Below, one piece after another: positions 38,098-47,702 of a DNA stretch of 64,000 bases. The stretch is taken from positions 62,001 through 126,000 of the forward strand of contig NZ_JBFNXJ010000005.1 of NCBI RefSeq assembly GCF_040812015.1, given 5' to 3'. The notes under the pieces are model-generated. The model did no database searches. It had not been told where the DNA came from and was given only the letters and a program-made list of their open reading frames with translations. The position numbers and the translations under genes were made by a program. Source of the stretch: Chitinivorax sp. PXF-14 (GTDB lineage: Bacteria > Pseudomonadota > Gammaproteobacteria > Burkholderiales > SCOH01). Each line of letters starts with the position of its first letter. Position 1 is the first letter of the stretch.

Positions 38098-38839
38098 CGG
38101 GCAACGTCACGATCGGCGGCTTGGCGACACCGTCGCCGAAGGTGATCTCGATCTTCTTGCGGCTGCGCACATACTTGCCATCCTTCATCGCCGGGGTGAA
38201 GCGCGCGTTGCGCCAGACAGCGAGCCCCGCGTCGTCCATCAGGCCAGGCGGGTCGGATTCGAGCAGCTGCACCTCGTCCACCTGCCCGGTTTCATCGATC
38301 AGCAACAGCAGCAGCGCCCTGCCATCGGGCGCCGACTGTGCCTCGGCAAGCGGAATGTAGGGGGTGATCTCGCCCAGCGGTTTGGCCAGCTGATCGAGCT
38401 CGGTGGGCGGATAGTAGTTGAGATCGGGCGCCTCGATCACACCAAGGCTCGGCAGCCAGGGCAGTGGCGACGCGTTCGCGCTATGGCTGGCGGGTGCGTC
38501 CGAATCCGGCGCAGTCGCGGGTGCCGGGGGCTCGGCAGGCGGGCTGCCTGGGTCGGCTTGCGGCGGCAACGGTGCCTCGACATGCACGGCAGAGGTGCTC
38601 TGCGTCACAATCTTCGGTACGGGCGCAGGCGCGGGCAGCTTCGTCGGCGCAGGGCGCGGCTTGGCAAGACGCAGATTGAGCACCACATCATGCTGGCGCG
38701 GCGCGCCCTCGCCGTACACCGCCAGCCCGAACACGACAAATATATGCAAGGCCAGGGCCAGCACCAGCGCGATGGCCAAGCGCATCAGCTGGCGCACATT
38801 CCATCGTTGTTCCGCTACGGGCTGGCCACTCGGCGCCAT
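38033..38839 (-). CDS. TonB-family energy-transducing protein
   Basis: The 268-aa protein has a basic N terminus, one membrane helix (about residues 19-41), a long Pro/Ala-rich periplasmic linker and a C-terminal TonB-like domain. The latter reads LLLLLIDETGQVDEVQLLES ... AVWRNARFTPAMKDGKYVRS. TonB couples the proton gradient to outer-membrane transport through ExbB/ExbD, which are not in this window. The tail after ITFGDGV is unusually long and lies in the overlap with the aldo/keto reductase gene. It is 19 bp after dsbC on the same strand. Confidence 0.82.
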   Translation of the reverse strand: MAPSGQPVAEQRWNVRQLMRLAIALVLALALHIFVVFGLAVYGEGAPRQHDVVLNLRLAKPRPAPTKLPAPAPVPKIVTQSTSAVHVEAPLPPQADPGSPPAEPPAPATAPDSDAPASHSANASPLPWLPSLGVIEAPDLNYYPPTELDQLAKPLGEITPYIPLAEAQSAPDGRALLLLLIDETGQVDEVQLLESDPPGLMDDAGLAVWRNARFTPAMKDGKYVRSRKKIEITFGDGVAKPPIVTLPATVPGSNNAGGSSQWQKRRDR

Positions 38840-38858
38840 GAGTCAGCTCAGGGTTGGC

Positions 38859-39641
38859 TTACTTGCCTTCCGCAGCCTTGAGCTCCGCCTCGATCTGCTC
38901 GCGCGGGACCGCACCGGGCACCAGTTTGCCGTTCGAGAACACGATGCCTGGCGTGCCGCTGATACCGTTGCGTGCGCCGAGTTCGGCAATCTCCGCGAGT
39001 GGCGTGTCGCACTTGCCATCGTTCGCGGGCAGCTTGCCGTCGAGCATGAAGTCCGTCCATGCCTTGGCACGATCCGGCGCACACCAGATCAGCGCCGACT
39101 TGTGTGGCGCATCGGGGTGCAACTGCGCCAAGGGATACAGCAAGGTGTAGATCGTAACATCGGTCACGTCCTTCAGGCTCTGCTGCTCCAGCCGCTTGCA
39201 GAACGGGCAATCGGGGTCGGAGAACACCACCATCTTGCGCGAGCCATTGCCCTTCACCACCTTGATCGCACGATCGAGCGGCAGGCTGGCGAAGTCGATC
39301 TTGCTGAGTTCGGCGACACGGGCCTCGGTCAGGCTCCTGCGGGATTTCAGATCGACCATGTCACCGTCAAATAGGTAACGTGCTTCGCGGTCGACATAGA
39401 CGATGTCCTTCTTGTTCAGCACAACCTCGAACAAACCGGCAAGCGGCGTCGGCGAAATGCTGACCACCTTGGCGTTGGGAAAATTGACCAGGAGCTTTTT
39501 CTGCACATCAGCAGTGACCAGCTTGCCGTCCTTCGCGTCAGCCGCGCCGGCGGCATTGGTATCGTTCAACAGGCAGGCAGAAAGCGACAGTGTCAAGGCC
39601 GCAACGGCGCTGACACGGCTGAATCGAGTGGAAAACGTCAT
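38859..39641 (-). CDS. dsbC: Periplasmic disulfide isomerase DsbC
   Basis: The 260-aa protein has a signal peptide with a possible lipobox (LTLSLSACLLN), a dimerisation domain (about residues 35-100) and a thioredoxin fold. The catalytic CPFC is in VVFSDPDCPFCKRLEQQ, and the cis-proline in GISGTPGIVFSNGK. Two more cysteines form the structural disulfide (IWCAPDRAKAW and NDGKCDTP). It rearranges wrong disulfides in the periplasm, kept reduced by DsbD. The start at 39641 leaves an 11-bp gap from the flavin monooxygenase gene. Confidence 0.95.
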   Translation of the reverse strand: MTFSTRFSRVSAVAALTLSLSACLLNDTNAAGAADAKDGKLVTADVQKKLLVNFPNAKVVSISPTPLAGLFEVVLNKKDIVYVDREARYLFDGDMVDLKSRRSLTEARVAELSKIDFASLPLDRAIKVVKGNGSRKMVVFSDPDCPFCKRLEQQSLKDVTDVTIYTLLYPLAQLHPDAPHKSALIWCAPDRAKAWTDFMLDGKLPANDGKCDTPLAEIAELGARNGISGTPGIVFSNGKLVPGAVPREQIEAELKAAEGK

Positions 39642-39651
39642 GAATATTCCT

Positions 39652-40821
39652 TTATCCCAGGGCATGGCGGACCAGGGCATGCTTTATCGGCCCCAGCTTA
39701 TCGGTGAACGCGAGCCCGGTATTGCGTAGCCAGGCCAGCAGCTTGTTGTCGTTGTTGAAGAGGCGCTGCAAGCCGTCCGTGACGGCCTGCATGGCCACGA
39801 TGTCTTCCTTGCGCGCACGCTCGTAGCGACGCAGCAGCAGGTGCTCGCCGATATCGCTGCCGGCCGGCGCCTCACCCAGCACACGCGCCAGTTCACGGGC
39901 ATCCTGAAAGCCAAGATTGACGCCCTGCCCGGCAAGCGGATGCACATTATGGGCAGCATCGCCGATCAGCGCGAGACGATGGCTGGCGATACGCTCCAGA
40001 TGCAGCAGGCGCAGCGGGAAGGCCGCTGCCGGTGTGATCAGCTCGAGCCGGCCAAGCGCATGTTCGCCAGCCTCGGCCACACGCTCGCACAGCGTCGCGG
40101 CATCCAGCGTGAGCAGCGCATCCGCCTGTTCATCCCAGGTCGACCACACCATGGACACGCGCCGACCGGGCAAGGGCAGCCACGCCAGAATGCCGTCGGG
40201 AAAGAACCACTGCCGGGCAACGCCGTCGTGCGGCTGCTCGGTTGCGAAATTGGCGACGACCCCCTTCTGCCGGTACAGCCGTGGTGCGGCGCCGATGCCG
40301 GCTTGCTGGCGCACCCAGGAGTTGGCGCCATCCGCACCGACCACGAGCGGCGCGCTCAGCACGCGGCCGTCGGCCAGCGTCAGGCGCGCGGCGTCATCGT
40401 CGAGCTGCAAGGCGGTCGGCTCTGCCGGCGCGATCACGTCGATGGCGTCGCAGCCCTGCACCGACTGCCACAGGGCGGCCTGCAACAGGCGGTTTTCGAG
40501 GATGCAAGCAAGCTCCTCTGTACGAATTTCATCCGCGCTGAATTCGAGCACCGAAGACCGGCGATCGCCCGCCACCCGCATGCGTTCGACGGCGCATAGC
40601 CGGCCCGCATCCATATGCTGCCAGGCGCCGATATCGGTCAGAAAACGGCGACTGCCTGGGCTGATCGCATAGATGCGCACATCCCAGCTGTCGTCCTGCG
40701 GCAAGGGCTGTGGTGGTCGCCCCTCCAGCAAGGCGATGCGACGGCCACTGTCACGCAGAGCGGCCGCCAGACTGGCGCCGACCAGGCCGGCGCCGACGAT
40801 AATGAGGTCGTAGGAGGTCAT
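39652..40821 (-). CDS. UbiH/UbiF-family FAD-dependent ubiquinone-ring monooxygenase
   Basis: The 389-aa flavoprotein has the N-terminal dinucleotide site DLIIVGAGLVGASLAAAL, the DG motif LVVGADGANSWVR and the FAD/ribityl motif LIGDAAHNVHPLAGQGVNLG. This defines the UbiH/UbiF/UbiI/UbiM group of ring hydroxylases. The position that it hydroxylates cannot be told. Since Coq7 is encoded at 33 kb for the last hydroxylation, this is more likely a UbiI- or UbiM-type enzyme than UbiF. Its ATG overlaps the ubiH stop codon (ATGA). Confidence 0.88.
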   Translation of the reverse strand: MTSYDLIIVGAGLVGASLAAALRDSGRRIALLEGRPPQPLPQDDSWDVRIYAISPGSRRFLTDIGAWQHMDAGRLCAVERMRVAGDRRSSVLEFSADEIRTEELACILENRLLQAALWQSVQGCDAIDVIAPAEPTALQLDDDAARLTLADGRVLSAPLVVGADGANSWVRQQAGIGAAPRLYRQKGVVANFATEQPHDGVARQWFFPDGILAWLPLPGRRVSMVWSTWDEQADALLTLDAATLCERVAEAGEHALGRLELITPAAAFPLRLLHLERIASHRLALIGDAAHNVHPLAGQGVNLGFQDARELARVLGEAPAGSDIGEHLLLRRYERARKEDIVAMQAVTDGLQRLFNNDNKLLAWLRNTGLAFTDKLGPIKHALVRHALG

Positions 40822-42002
40822 TTTCCGCTGCCAAACACCATATGTTGGGTAAACCGCCTGCGTGCCGCCGGCAGCAGATCGAGCGCCACCAAGCCTGTCC
40901 CACGCGCAGTGCTCAGCAAGGAGCCGTGCAAACCGAACAGCTTGATCAGACTATCGGTAAAGGCGGTGGTTGCCGTCACATCGCGCGCGCGGCGGCGCTG
41001 ATAACGCTGCAGCATGTCGCTATTACCGATTTCGCCGCGTGGGCACGCCTTGATCTCCAGCGCCAGATCCAGCGCGTCGCGCAGCCCGAGATTGGCGCCC
41101 TGCCCGGCAACCGGATGCAGCACCTGGGCCGCGTTGCCGATCAACGCCGTACGGGTGGTGACCGGCTGTACCAGGCGCTTCAGCGCCAACGGGAAAGCCA
41201 CACGCGGGCCGGCGCCGACAAAGCGCCCTGCCCGGTCACCAAATGCCTGCTGCAAGCGCTCGATGAATACCTCGTCCGTCAGAGCAAGCCATTCCGGCGC
41301 GACGGCGCTGTCTCGCGTCCATACCAGAGCAAAGCCGTCGCCATGCGGCAGCAGCGCCATCGGGCCATCCACATCGAAGCGCTCGTAGGCCACGCCACGA
41401 TGCGGCTTGTCGCTTCGCACATTGCAGACGATGGCATGCTGGCCGTAGTCGTGCTCACGCCGTTCAATGCCGGGCAGTTGGGTCAGCCCCTTGCCGCCAT
41501 CGGCCACCACGACCAGGCCCGCCGTCAGCAGGCGTACCTCGCCACCCTGCCGCACGCGTAGGGCTGCATACCCGGACAAGAGCTTGATCTCGTCGAGTGC
41601 GACACCAGTGACGTAGTGGCAGGGGCCATCCTGCAAGGCCTGCTCGCAGGCGCGGGCCAGGCTGCTGTAATTGACCACATAGCCCAGGGCCGGCAGCCGC
41701 AGCTCATCACAGCTCAGGGTGGCATGGCCGAACCCATCGCGCTGCGACACGTGCACGGTTTCGATCGCCGTGCCATCACCGATCTGGCGCCAGACGCCGA
41801 GCTTGTCCAGGGCGTCGATACTGCCGTAGGACAAGGCCAGCCCGCGCGGGTCGGCGCCGACCGGCTCGCTGCGTGCTTCGAGCACCGCCACTGCGAGGCC
41901 GCTGTCGCATAGGGCGAGAGCCAGTGCCGCGCCAACCGGGCCACCGCCGACGATGGCGATATCGAGATGTTCGGGAAGTCGTGCTAGCGAGGAAATCATC
42001 AT
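40818..42002 (-). CDS. ubiH: 2-octaprenyl-6-methoxyphenol hydroxylase UbiH
   Basis: The 394-aa flavin hydroxylase has LDIAIVGGGPVGAALALALC at the start, VVVADGGKGLTQLPG (DG motif) and LIGNAAQVLHPVAGQGANLG, the UbiH form of the FAD motif. It adds a hydroxyl in aerobic ubiquinone synthesis. The pepP-ubiH order matches many proteobacteria. It overlaps the next flavin monooxygenase gene by 4 bp and follows pepP by 30 bp, so the three form an operon. A second ATG one codon later is equally possible as start. Confidence 0.92.
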   Translation of the reverse strand: MMISSLARLPEHLDIAIVGGGPVGAALALALCDSGLAVAVLEARSEPVGADPRGLALSYGSIDALDKLGVWRQIGDGTAIETVHVSQRDGFGHATLSCDELRLPALGYVVNYSSLARACEQALQDGPCHYVTGVALDEIKLLSGYAALRVRQGGEVRLLTAGLVVVADGGKGLTQLPGIERREHDYGQHAIVCNVRSDKPHRGVAYERFDVDGPMALLPHGDGFALVWTRDSAVAPEWLALTDEVFIERLQQAFGDRAGRFVGAGPRVAFPLALKRLVQPVTTRTALIGNAAQVLHPVAGQGANLGLRDALDLALEIKACPRGEIGNSDMLQRYQRRRARDVTATTAFTDSLIKLFGLHGSLLSTARGTGLVALDLLPAARRRFTQHMVFGSGK

Positions 42003-42032
42003 TGAACCATCAGCTTGAGAAAGGTATCGGCC

Positions 42033-43337
42033 TCAGTGGCCGAGCATCAGGGCTTCGATGTCGTCCACCCGCTTGGGTGTGGCGGCGGTCAGGTTGTCGC
42101 AGCCCTGCGCGGTGATCACCACATCGTCTTCGATGCGAATACCGATATTCCAGTATGCCTCGGGCACGCCGTCGGCTGGACGAATATAGAGGCCGGGCTC
42201 CACCGTCAACGCCATGCCCGGCTCGAATACCCGCCAGGCACCGCTTTGCTTGTAATCGCCGACATCATGGACGTCCATGCCGATCCAGTGCCCGGTGCGA
42301 TGCATGTAGAACTGCCGGTAGGCTTCCGACTCGATCACGCCATCGACGGTACCGGACAGCAACTTGAGGTCCAGCATGCCCTGCACCAGCACTCGGACAG
42401 CGGCATCGTGCGGCTGGTTCCAGTGCTGGCCCGGGCGGCAGGCCTCGATGGCCGCTTCCTGCGCGGCCAGCACAATCTCATAGGCGGCCCGCTGCGGCCC
42501 GCTGAAGCGCCCGTTGACCGGAAAGGTGCGGGTGATGTCGCTGGCGTAGCCCGCGTATTCGCAGCCAGCGTCGATCAGTAGCAGGTCGCCGTCCGCCAGC
42601 ACGGCATGATTGTCACCATAATGCAGCACGCAGGCATTGGCACCACCGGCGACGATGCTGCCATAGGCCGGCGAGCGGCTGCCCTGACGGCAAAACTCGT
42701 GCAGCAGTTCGGCCTCGATCTGGTATTCGAACATGCCGGGCCGGGTGGTGCGCATGGCCCGCATGTGGGCATCGCGTGAAATCTCGGCGGCACGGCGCAT
42801 CAATGCGAGCTCGTGCTCATCCTTGAACAGGCGCATATTGCCGACCAGACGCCGCAAGTCGGCGAACTGCTCGGGTGCGCTTACACCGCTTCGTGCCCGC
42901 CCGCGCACCGTATTGACCCAGCCGATCAGGCGCGCATCCCAGCGCACATCGTCGCCAAGCAGGCTGTACAGCGACGGTTGGTTCTCCAGCAGCGACGGCA
43001 TCAGCTCGTCGAGCCTGGCGATCGGATAGGCCTCGTCGAAGCCAAACAACGATTTCGCCGCATCGGGGCCGTGGCGGAAGCCGTCCCAGATCTCGCGTTC
43101 CATGTCCTTTTCGCGGCAAAACAGGATGCTGCGCGGCGATTCGCCGGCCATCAGCACCAGCACGGCCTCAGGCTCGGGAAACGCCGTCAGGTAGTGGAAG
43201 GTGCTGTCGTAACGGAACGGAAAGTGGTTGTCGGCGTTACGCACCTGCTCCGGCGCGGTGGCAACAACCGCCACGCCCTGTCCGATCAAGCCGGCCAGCC
43301 TGGCGCGGCGGGCAATGTGCGGGGCAATGGTGAGCAT
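42033..43337 (-). CDS. pepP: Xaa-Pro aminopeptidase PepP
   Basis: The 434-aa metallopeptidase removes N-terminal residues before proline. It has a creatinase-type N domain (MLTIAPHIARRARLAGLIG) and a pita-bread domain with the dinuclear metal ligands: LLIDAGCEYAGYASDITRTF (two Asp), the His in MHRTGHWIGMDVHDVG, and two Glu near TVEPGLYI and GIRIEDDVV. The start at 43337 has AGAGAG upstream; 43364 is an alternative. It leads the pepP-ubiH operon. Confidence 0.94.
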   Translation of the reverse strand: MLTIAPHIARRARLAGLIGQGVAVVATAPEQVRNADNHFPFRYDSTFHYLTAFPEPEAVLVLMAGESPRSILFCREKDMEREIWDGFRHGPDAAKSLFGFDEAYPIARLDELMPSLLENQPSLYSLLGDDVRWDARLIGWVNTVRGRARSGVSAPEQFADLRRLVGNMRLFKDEHELALMRRAAEISRDAHMRAMRTTRPGMFEYQIEAELLHEFCRQGSRSPAYGSIVAGGANACVLHYGDNHAVLADGDLLLIDAGCEYAGYASDITRTFPVNGRFSGPQRAAYEIVLAAQEAAIEACRPGQHWNQPHDAAVRVLVQGMLDLKLLSGTVDGVIESEAYRQFYMHRTGHWIGMDVHDVGDYKQSGAWRVFEPGMALTVEPGLYIRPADGVPEAYWNIGIRIEDDVVITAQGCDNLTAATPKRVDDIEALMLGH

Positions 43338-43525
43338 GCTCTCTGGTCGATCTTGGCTATTCATTGGCGCTGGCGGGTGCCTTCCAGTGCAATCAAGGGC
43401 AGGCCCGCCAAGTACGCCATTATATGGGATCACGGCGAGCCCTATCCGCCAGCGATCCGCAATATTTTACCGGCGATCCAGCCGCAGCCCCCGGGCTCAG
43501 TGGCCGCAACGTGGCGATTACCCAA

Positions 43526-43556
43526 CAAAAAACCGGCGGATTCCGCCGGTTTTTGC
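43526..43556 (-). terminator. Intrinsic terminator after the ComEA-like gene
   Basis: AAAACCGGCGGA-TT-CCGCCGGTTTTT with a T run on the minus strand, 20 bp past the stop codon; the symmetrical shape could also serve the other strand. Confidence 0.92.
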
Positions 43557-43575
43557 AGATGGCTCGCCGTCGAGC

Positions 43576-43905
43576 CTACTTCTTTTTGTCGCCCGGCACG
43601 GCTGCCGGCGCTGCCGGTTTGGCCGCAGGCTTGGCAGCCGGTGCGGCTGTCTTGCCCCCGACCGACACGTCGGCCTTGATCTTGCTGAACGTGCCTTCCT
43701 TGATGCCGGGCACCTTCATCAGGTCTTCCGGCGTCTTGAATGGGCCATTCTTGCTGCGATAGTCGATGATGGCCTTGGCCTTGCCTGGCCCGATTCCCTT
43801 CAGCGCCTCGAGCTGCTGCTGATTGGCGGTATTCAGGTCGACCGCGGCGAATGCCGAGGTGGCAAATGCCAAAGCCATGGTGAGAGCAAGCAGAATTCTT
43901 TTCAT
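43576..43905 (-). CDS. Exported ComEA-like helix-hairpin-helix protein
   Basis: The 109-aa protein has a signal peptide (MKRILLALTMALAFATSAFA) and the ComEA HhH domain VDLNTANQQQLEALKGIGPG ... KTPEDLMKVPGIKEGTFSKI. A Lys/Ala/Pro tail (KPAAKPAAPAAVPGDKKK) follows. ComEA binds incoming DNA in the periplasm during natural transformation, but many proteobacterial genomes have several short paralogues with no known role. It is flanked by terminators, so it is a single-gene unit. Confidence 0.88.
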   Translation of the reverse strand: MKRILLALTMALAFATSAFAAVDLNTANQQQLEALKGIGPGKAKAIIDYRSKNGPFKTPEDLMKVPGIKEGTFSKIKADVSVGGKTAAPAAKPAAKPAAPAAVPGDKKK

Positions 43906-43979
43906 TCAATCACTCCTTGTGGGGCAAACGAAACAAGAATGTTCCGAGAATCAGCCTAGATAAGCCCCCCGCAGAATGC

Positions 43980-44009
43980 AAGGTTCAGCCTGTCATCAGG
44001 CTGAACCTT
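43980..44009 (-). terminator. Hairpin after gyrA
   Basis: AAGGTTCAGCCTG-TCAT-CAGGCTGAACCTT is a 13-bp perfect stem 4 bp past the gyrA stop codon. The following T run on the minus strand is poor (GCATTC), so it is a weaker terminator or an RNA 3' end. Confidence 0.7.
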
Positions 44010-44013
44010 CTGC

Positions 44014-46617
44014 TTACTCGTCGTCTCCGCCGGCGGCCTGGGAGTCATCGGCGGCATCGACACACGAGTCGCCGTCCTCATCATCCCCATCGCTCTCGAT
44101 GACCTTTTCCAGGCCGGAAAGCGTTTCGCCTTCGTCCAGGTTGATCAGCCGCACACCTTGCGCAGCGCGGCCAGTAGCGCGGATTTCCGCGACACCGGTA
44201 CGGATCAGCACACCGCCGGTGGTGATCAGCATCACCTCGTCGCGGTCTTCGACCAGCGTCGCAGCGACCAGCTTGCCGTTGCGCTCCGAGGTGTCGATCG
44301 CGATCACGCCTTGCGTGCCACGGCCCGAGTGGCGGTACTCGGACACCAGCGTGCGCTTGCCATAGCCATTTTCGGTCGCGGCCAGCACGTAGAGCTCGTC
44401 GTTCGGCACCACCATCAGCGAGATGACCTGAGCACCATCGGGCAGGCGCATGCCGCGCACGCCGCGGGCGCCACGGCCCATGGCGCGGACTTCATCCTCG
44501 TCGAAACGCACCGCCTTGCCTTCATCCGAGCACAGCATGATCTGGCTGTTGCCGTTGGTGATGGCGACGCCGATCAGGTGATCGCCTTCGTCCAGGTCGA
44601 CGGCGATGATGCCGCGTTTCAGCGGGCGCGAGAAATCGGACAGTGGCGTCTTCTTCACCGTGCCGAAGCTCGTGGCGAAGAAGATATAGTGGTCGTCGGT
44701 GAATTCCTTGACCGGCAGAATCGCGTTGATCTTCTCCCCGTCCTGCAGCGGCAGCACGTTGACGATGGGCTTGCCGCGCGAGGCGCGCCCGCCCTGCGGC
44801 ACTTCGTAGACCTTGACCCAGTAGACGCGGCCCAGGCTGGAGAAGCACAGCACGTAATCGTGCGTGTTGGCGATGAACAGGTTGTCGATGAAATCGTCTT
44901 CCTTCGTCGCAGCCGCCTGCTTGCCGCGGCCGCCGCGCCGTTGCGCGCGGTAGTCGTCGAGCGGCTGCGCCTTCATGTAACCGCCGTGCGACAGGGTGAC
45001 CACCATGTCCTGCGGCGTGATCAGGTCTTCGAGGCTGATGTCCTCGCCGAACGGGATGATTTCCGAGCGGCGCGCATCACCGAACTGCTGCTTGGTCTCG
45101 GCCAGCTCGTCGGCGATGATCTGCGTGACGCGCTCGGGCTTGGAGAGGATGTCGAGCAGGTCGACGATACGGTCCATCACTTCGCGGTATTCGGCCTGCA
45201 GCTTGTCCTGTTCCAGGCCGGTCAGGCGTTGCAGACGCATGTCGAGAATGGCCTGGGCCTGCGTATCGGACAGCCTGTAGCCGTTGGCCTTGAGGCCAAA
45301 CTCGGGCGACAGCCACTCGGGCCGGGCCGAATCGCCGGCAACGCGCGCCAGCATGTCTTCGACGAGCGCCGAGCGCCATTCGCGCGACATCAGCGCGAGC
45401 TTGGCTTCAGGCGGGGTCGGCGAGGCCTTGATCAGCGCGATCACCTCGTCAACGTTGGACAGTGCAACCGCCAGGCCTTCCAGGATGTGGGCACGCTCGC
45501 GCGCCTTTTTCAGCTCGAACACCGTGCGGCGCGTCACCACTTCGCGGCGATGGCGCAGGAAGCACTCGAGGATCTGCTTCAGGTTCAACAGGCGCGGCTG
45601 GCCGTCGACCAGCGCCACCATATTCATGCCGAAGGTGCATTGCAGCTCGGTCTGCTTGAACAGGTTGTTGAGCACTACCTCGGGCATTTCGCCGCGCTTG
45701 AGCTCGATATAGACGCGCATGCCGGATTTGTCCGACTCGTCGCGCAGGTCCGAGATGCCCTCGATGGACTTGTCGCGCACGAGCTCGGCGATCTTCTCCA
45801 GCAAGGTCTTCTTGTTGACCTGATAGGGCAGCTCGTCGACGATGATCGCCTGCTTGTCCTTGCTGACCTCTTCGAAGTGGGTGCGGGCGCGCATCACCAC
45901 GCGGCCACGGCCGGTGCGATAGCCTTCGCGCACGCCGCTGATGCCATAGATGATGCCAGCCGTCGGGAAGTCTGGTGCCGGGATGATGTCGATCAACTCG
46001 TCGAGCGTGATGTCCGAATTGCGCAGCAAGGCAAGGCAGCCATCGATCACTTCGTTGAGGTTGTGCGGCGGTACGTTGGTGGCCATGCCGACCGCGATAC
46101 CGGAGCTACCGTTGATCAAGAGGTTGGGCAGCCGGGTGGGCAGCACCAGCGGCTCGAGTTCCTTGCCGTCGTAGTTGGGCCCGAAATCGACGGTTTCCTT
46201 GTCGATGTCGGCCATCAGTTCGGTCGAGATCTTTTCGAGACGGCACTCGGTGTAACGCATCGCGGCGGCATTGTCGCCGTCGATCGAGCCGAAGTTGCCC
46301 TGGCCATCGATGAGCGGGTAGCGCAGGCTGAAATCCTGCGCCATACGCACCAGCGTGTCGTAGATCGCGCTGTCGCCGTGCGGGTGGTATTTACCCATCA
46401 CTTCGCCGACGATACGCGCACATTTCACATAAGGACGGTTCCAGAAATTGCTGGATTCGTGCATCGCGAACAACACACGGCGGTGAACCGGTTTCAAACC
46501 ATCCCGTACATCAGGTAGCGCGCGGCCGACGATCACGCTCATGGCGTAATCGAGGTAGCTCTTGCGCATCTCTTCTTCGAGGCTGACGGGGATCGTTTCT
46601 TTGGCGAACTGTTCCAT
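44014..46617 (-). CDS. gyrA: DNA gyrase subunit A
   Basis: The 867-aa subunit cuts and rejoins DNA during supercoiling. It begins [20 protein letters not shown]. The catalytic tyrosine is Tyr122 in [10 protein letters not shown]. The quinolone region keeps Ser83 and Asp87 (GDSAIYDT), the sensitive form. The C-terminal beta-pinwheel has the GyrA box QRRGGRG and an acidic tail. A promoter-like pair (TTGGTC-18 bp-TAAAAT at 46656-46685) lies 39 bp upstream. It is the only large gene between the ComEA-like gene and the rmpM-like gene. Confidence 0.98.
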   Translation of the reverse strand: MEQFAKETIPVSLEEEMRKSYLDYAMSVIVGRALPDVRDGLKPVHRRVLFAMHESSNFWNRPYVKCARIVGEVMGKYHPHGDSAIYDTLVRMAQDFSLRYPLIDGQGNFGSIDGDNAAAMRYTECRLEKISTELMADIDKETVDFGPNYDGKELEPLVLPTRLPNLLINGSSGIAVGMATNVPPHNLNEVIDGCLALLRNSDITLDELIDIIPAPDFPTAGIIYGISGVREGYRTGRGRVVMRARTHFEEVSKDKQAIIVDELPYQVNKKTLLEKIAELVRDKSIEGISDLRDESDKSGMRVYIELKRGEMPEVVLNNLFKQTELQCTFGMNMVALVDGQPRLLNLKQILECFLRHRREVVTRRTVFELKKARERAHILEGLAVALSNVDEVIALIKASPTPPEAKLALMSREWRSALVEDMLARVAGDSARPEWLSPEFGLKANGYRLSDTQAQAILDMRLQRLTGLEQDKLQAEYREVMDRIVDLLDILSKPERVTQIIADELAETKQQFGDARRSEIIPFGEDISLEDLITPQDMVVTLSHGGYMKAQPLDDYRAQRRGGRGKQAAATKEDDFIDNLFIANTHDYVLCFSSLGRVYWVKVYEVPQGGRASRGKPIVNVLPLQDGEKINAILPVKEFTDDHYIFFATSFGTVKKTPLSDFSRPLKRGIIAVDLDEGDHLIGVAITNGNSQIMLCSDEGKAVRFDEDEVRAMGRGARGVRGMRLPDGAQVISLMVVPNDELYVLAATENGYGKRTLVSEYRHSGRGTQGVIAIDTSERNGKLVAATLVEDRDEVMLITTGGVLIRTGVAEIRATGRAAQGVRLINLDEGETLSGLEKVIESDGDDEDGDSCVDAADDSQAAGGDDE

Positions 46618-46927
46618 TTAGAATTCTGGTGGCCTGCAACGAAAAAATAGCGTCAATTTTAGCATGCCGGTCGCTTCCCGACCAAACCGCGCTAGGTCGC
46701 GCGGGCAGCGGGTTTTGCAAAAAAACAACAGTTGCGGCCCGGTTTCACATTCCAGCCACATTCCGTTTGGTATGCTTCGGGCTTTGCAGCTATCCTTAGG
46801 ACGTTGCCGGGATTGGGGCCTGCAGGAGGTCTCGCCGCGAAAACGCTAGCGGCGAAGAAGGCACCAAAAGCAACCCGTGGGATAAAAACATCTGGGTGTG
46901 ACCCTATTTCAGTCAGGAGAAAACAAC
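46618..46927. promoter_or_regulatory. Divergent gyrA / rmpM-like regulatory gap
   Basis: This 310-bp gap holds a plausible gyrA promoter on the minus strand (TTGGTC 46680-46685, 18 bp, TAAAAT 46656-46661). For the OmpA gene a 6-bp hairpin CGCCGC/GCGGCG (46833-46854) lies in the probable leader, and the ribosome site CAGGAG is 8 bases before the ATG. I could not place the rmpM promoter with confidence. No coding region is seen. Confidence 0.5.
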
Positions 46928-47608
46928 ATGACCAACAAACTGATCAAGTCCGTGTTGGCAGCGTCGCTGGCAATGGCCGGCTTTGCCGCTCAAGCTCACG
47001 ACGGCTACACGGTTGACCAGCAGACCAACGCAGTCGTCAAGAACAGCTACAGCGAATGCTGGCGCACTGGCTTCTGGACCAAGGAAAACGCATTCGAAGA
47101 GTGCGATGCCAACCTGATGCCGCCGAAGCCCGCCGCTGCCCCCGCACCGGCTCCTGTAGTAGAAGCACCGGCTCCGGCCCCTGCTCCGGCACCGGCCAAG
47201 CCGAAGATCGAACACTTCTCGCTGCAAGCTGACGTGCTGTTCGCGTTCAACGGCGACAAGCTGTCCGACGATGGCAAGAAGGCCCTGGACCAGATCACCG
47301 CTGATGCCCTGGCCGAGCACGTGAAGTCCATCGAAGGCACGATCAACGTCGAAGGTCACACCGACCGCATCGGCAGCGACAAGTACAACAAGGCACTGTC
47401 CGAGCGTCGCGCTGGCGCCGTGAAGGAGTACCTGGTGAGCAAGGGCCTGCCGGCAGACAAGATCACGACCGAAGGCTATGGCAAGACCAAGCCGGTTACC
47501 AAGCCTGAAGATTGCAAGGGCAAGAAAGTGACCAAGAAGCTGAAGGAATGCCTGCAGCCTGACCGTCGCGTCGAAATCGACCTGAAGGGCACCAAGGCCG
47601 TCAAGTAA
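46928..47608 (+). CDS. OmpA-family outer-membrane protein (RmpM-like)
   Basis: The 226-aa protein has a signal peptide (LIKSVLAASLAMAGFAAQA). A short domain with two cysteines (YSECWRTGFWTKENAFEECD) follows, as in neisserial RmpM/class 4 protein, then a Pro/Ala hinge. A C-terminal peptidoglycan-binding OmpA domain has INVEGHTDRIGSDKYNKALS and SERRAGAVKEYL. RmpM stabilises outer-membrane porin and receptor complexes. There is no eight-strand OmpA barrel. CAGGAG eight bases before the ATG at 46928 supports this start. High expression is likely. Confidence 0.92.
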   Translation: MTNKLIKSVLAASLAMAGFAAQAHDGYTVDQQTNAVVKNSYSECWRTGFWTKENAFEECDANLMPPKPAAAPAPAPVVEAPAPAPAPAPAKPKIEHFSLQADVLFAFNGDKLSDDGKKALDQITADALAEHVKSIEGTINVEGHTDRIGSDKYNKALSERRAGAVKEYLVSKGLPADKITTEGYGKTKPVTKPEDCKGKKVTKKLKECLQPDRRVEIDLKGTKAVK

Positions 47609-47628
47609 GCCGGTTCCCGCGCCTGACG

Positions 47629-47654
47629 AAGCCCCGGCCCAGCCGGGGCTTTGC
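47629..47654 (+). terminator. Intrinsic terminator after the rmpM-like gene
   Basis: AAGCCCCGG-CCCAG-CCGGGGCTT followed by TGCATTT, 21 bp past the stop codon. The stem is strong but the T run is short. Confidence 0.8.
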
Positions 47655-47702
47655 ATTTCTGCCAGGGAACCACAAAGGCATTTCGTGATTCATAATCGCA
47701 CC

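Noticed and set aside
44158-46518. 786-codon open frame antisense to gyrA
   Set aside because: It mirrors gyrA in a high-GC region, has no ribosome site and no recognisable domain; it is a shadow of the real gene.
46833-46854. CGCCGC/GCGGCG hairpin as a riboswitch or thermosensor before the rmpM-like gene
   Set aside because: It is a 6-bp stem far from the ribosome site, with no conserved pattern that I recognise.
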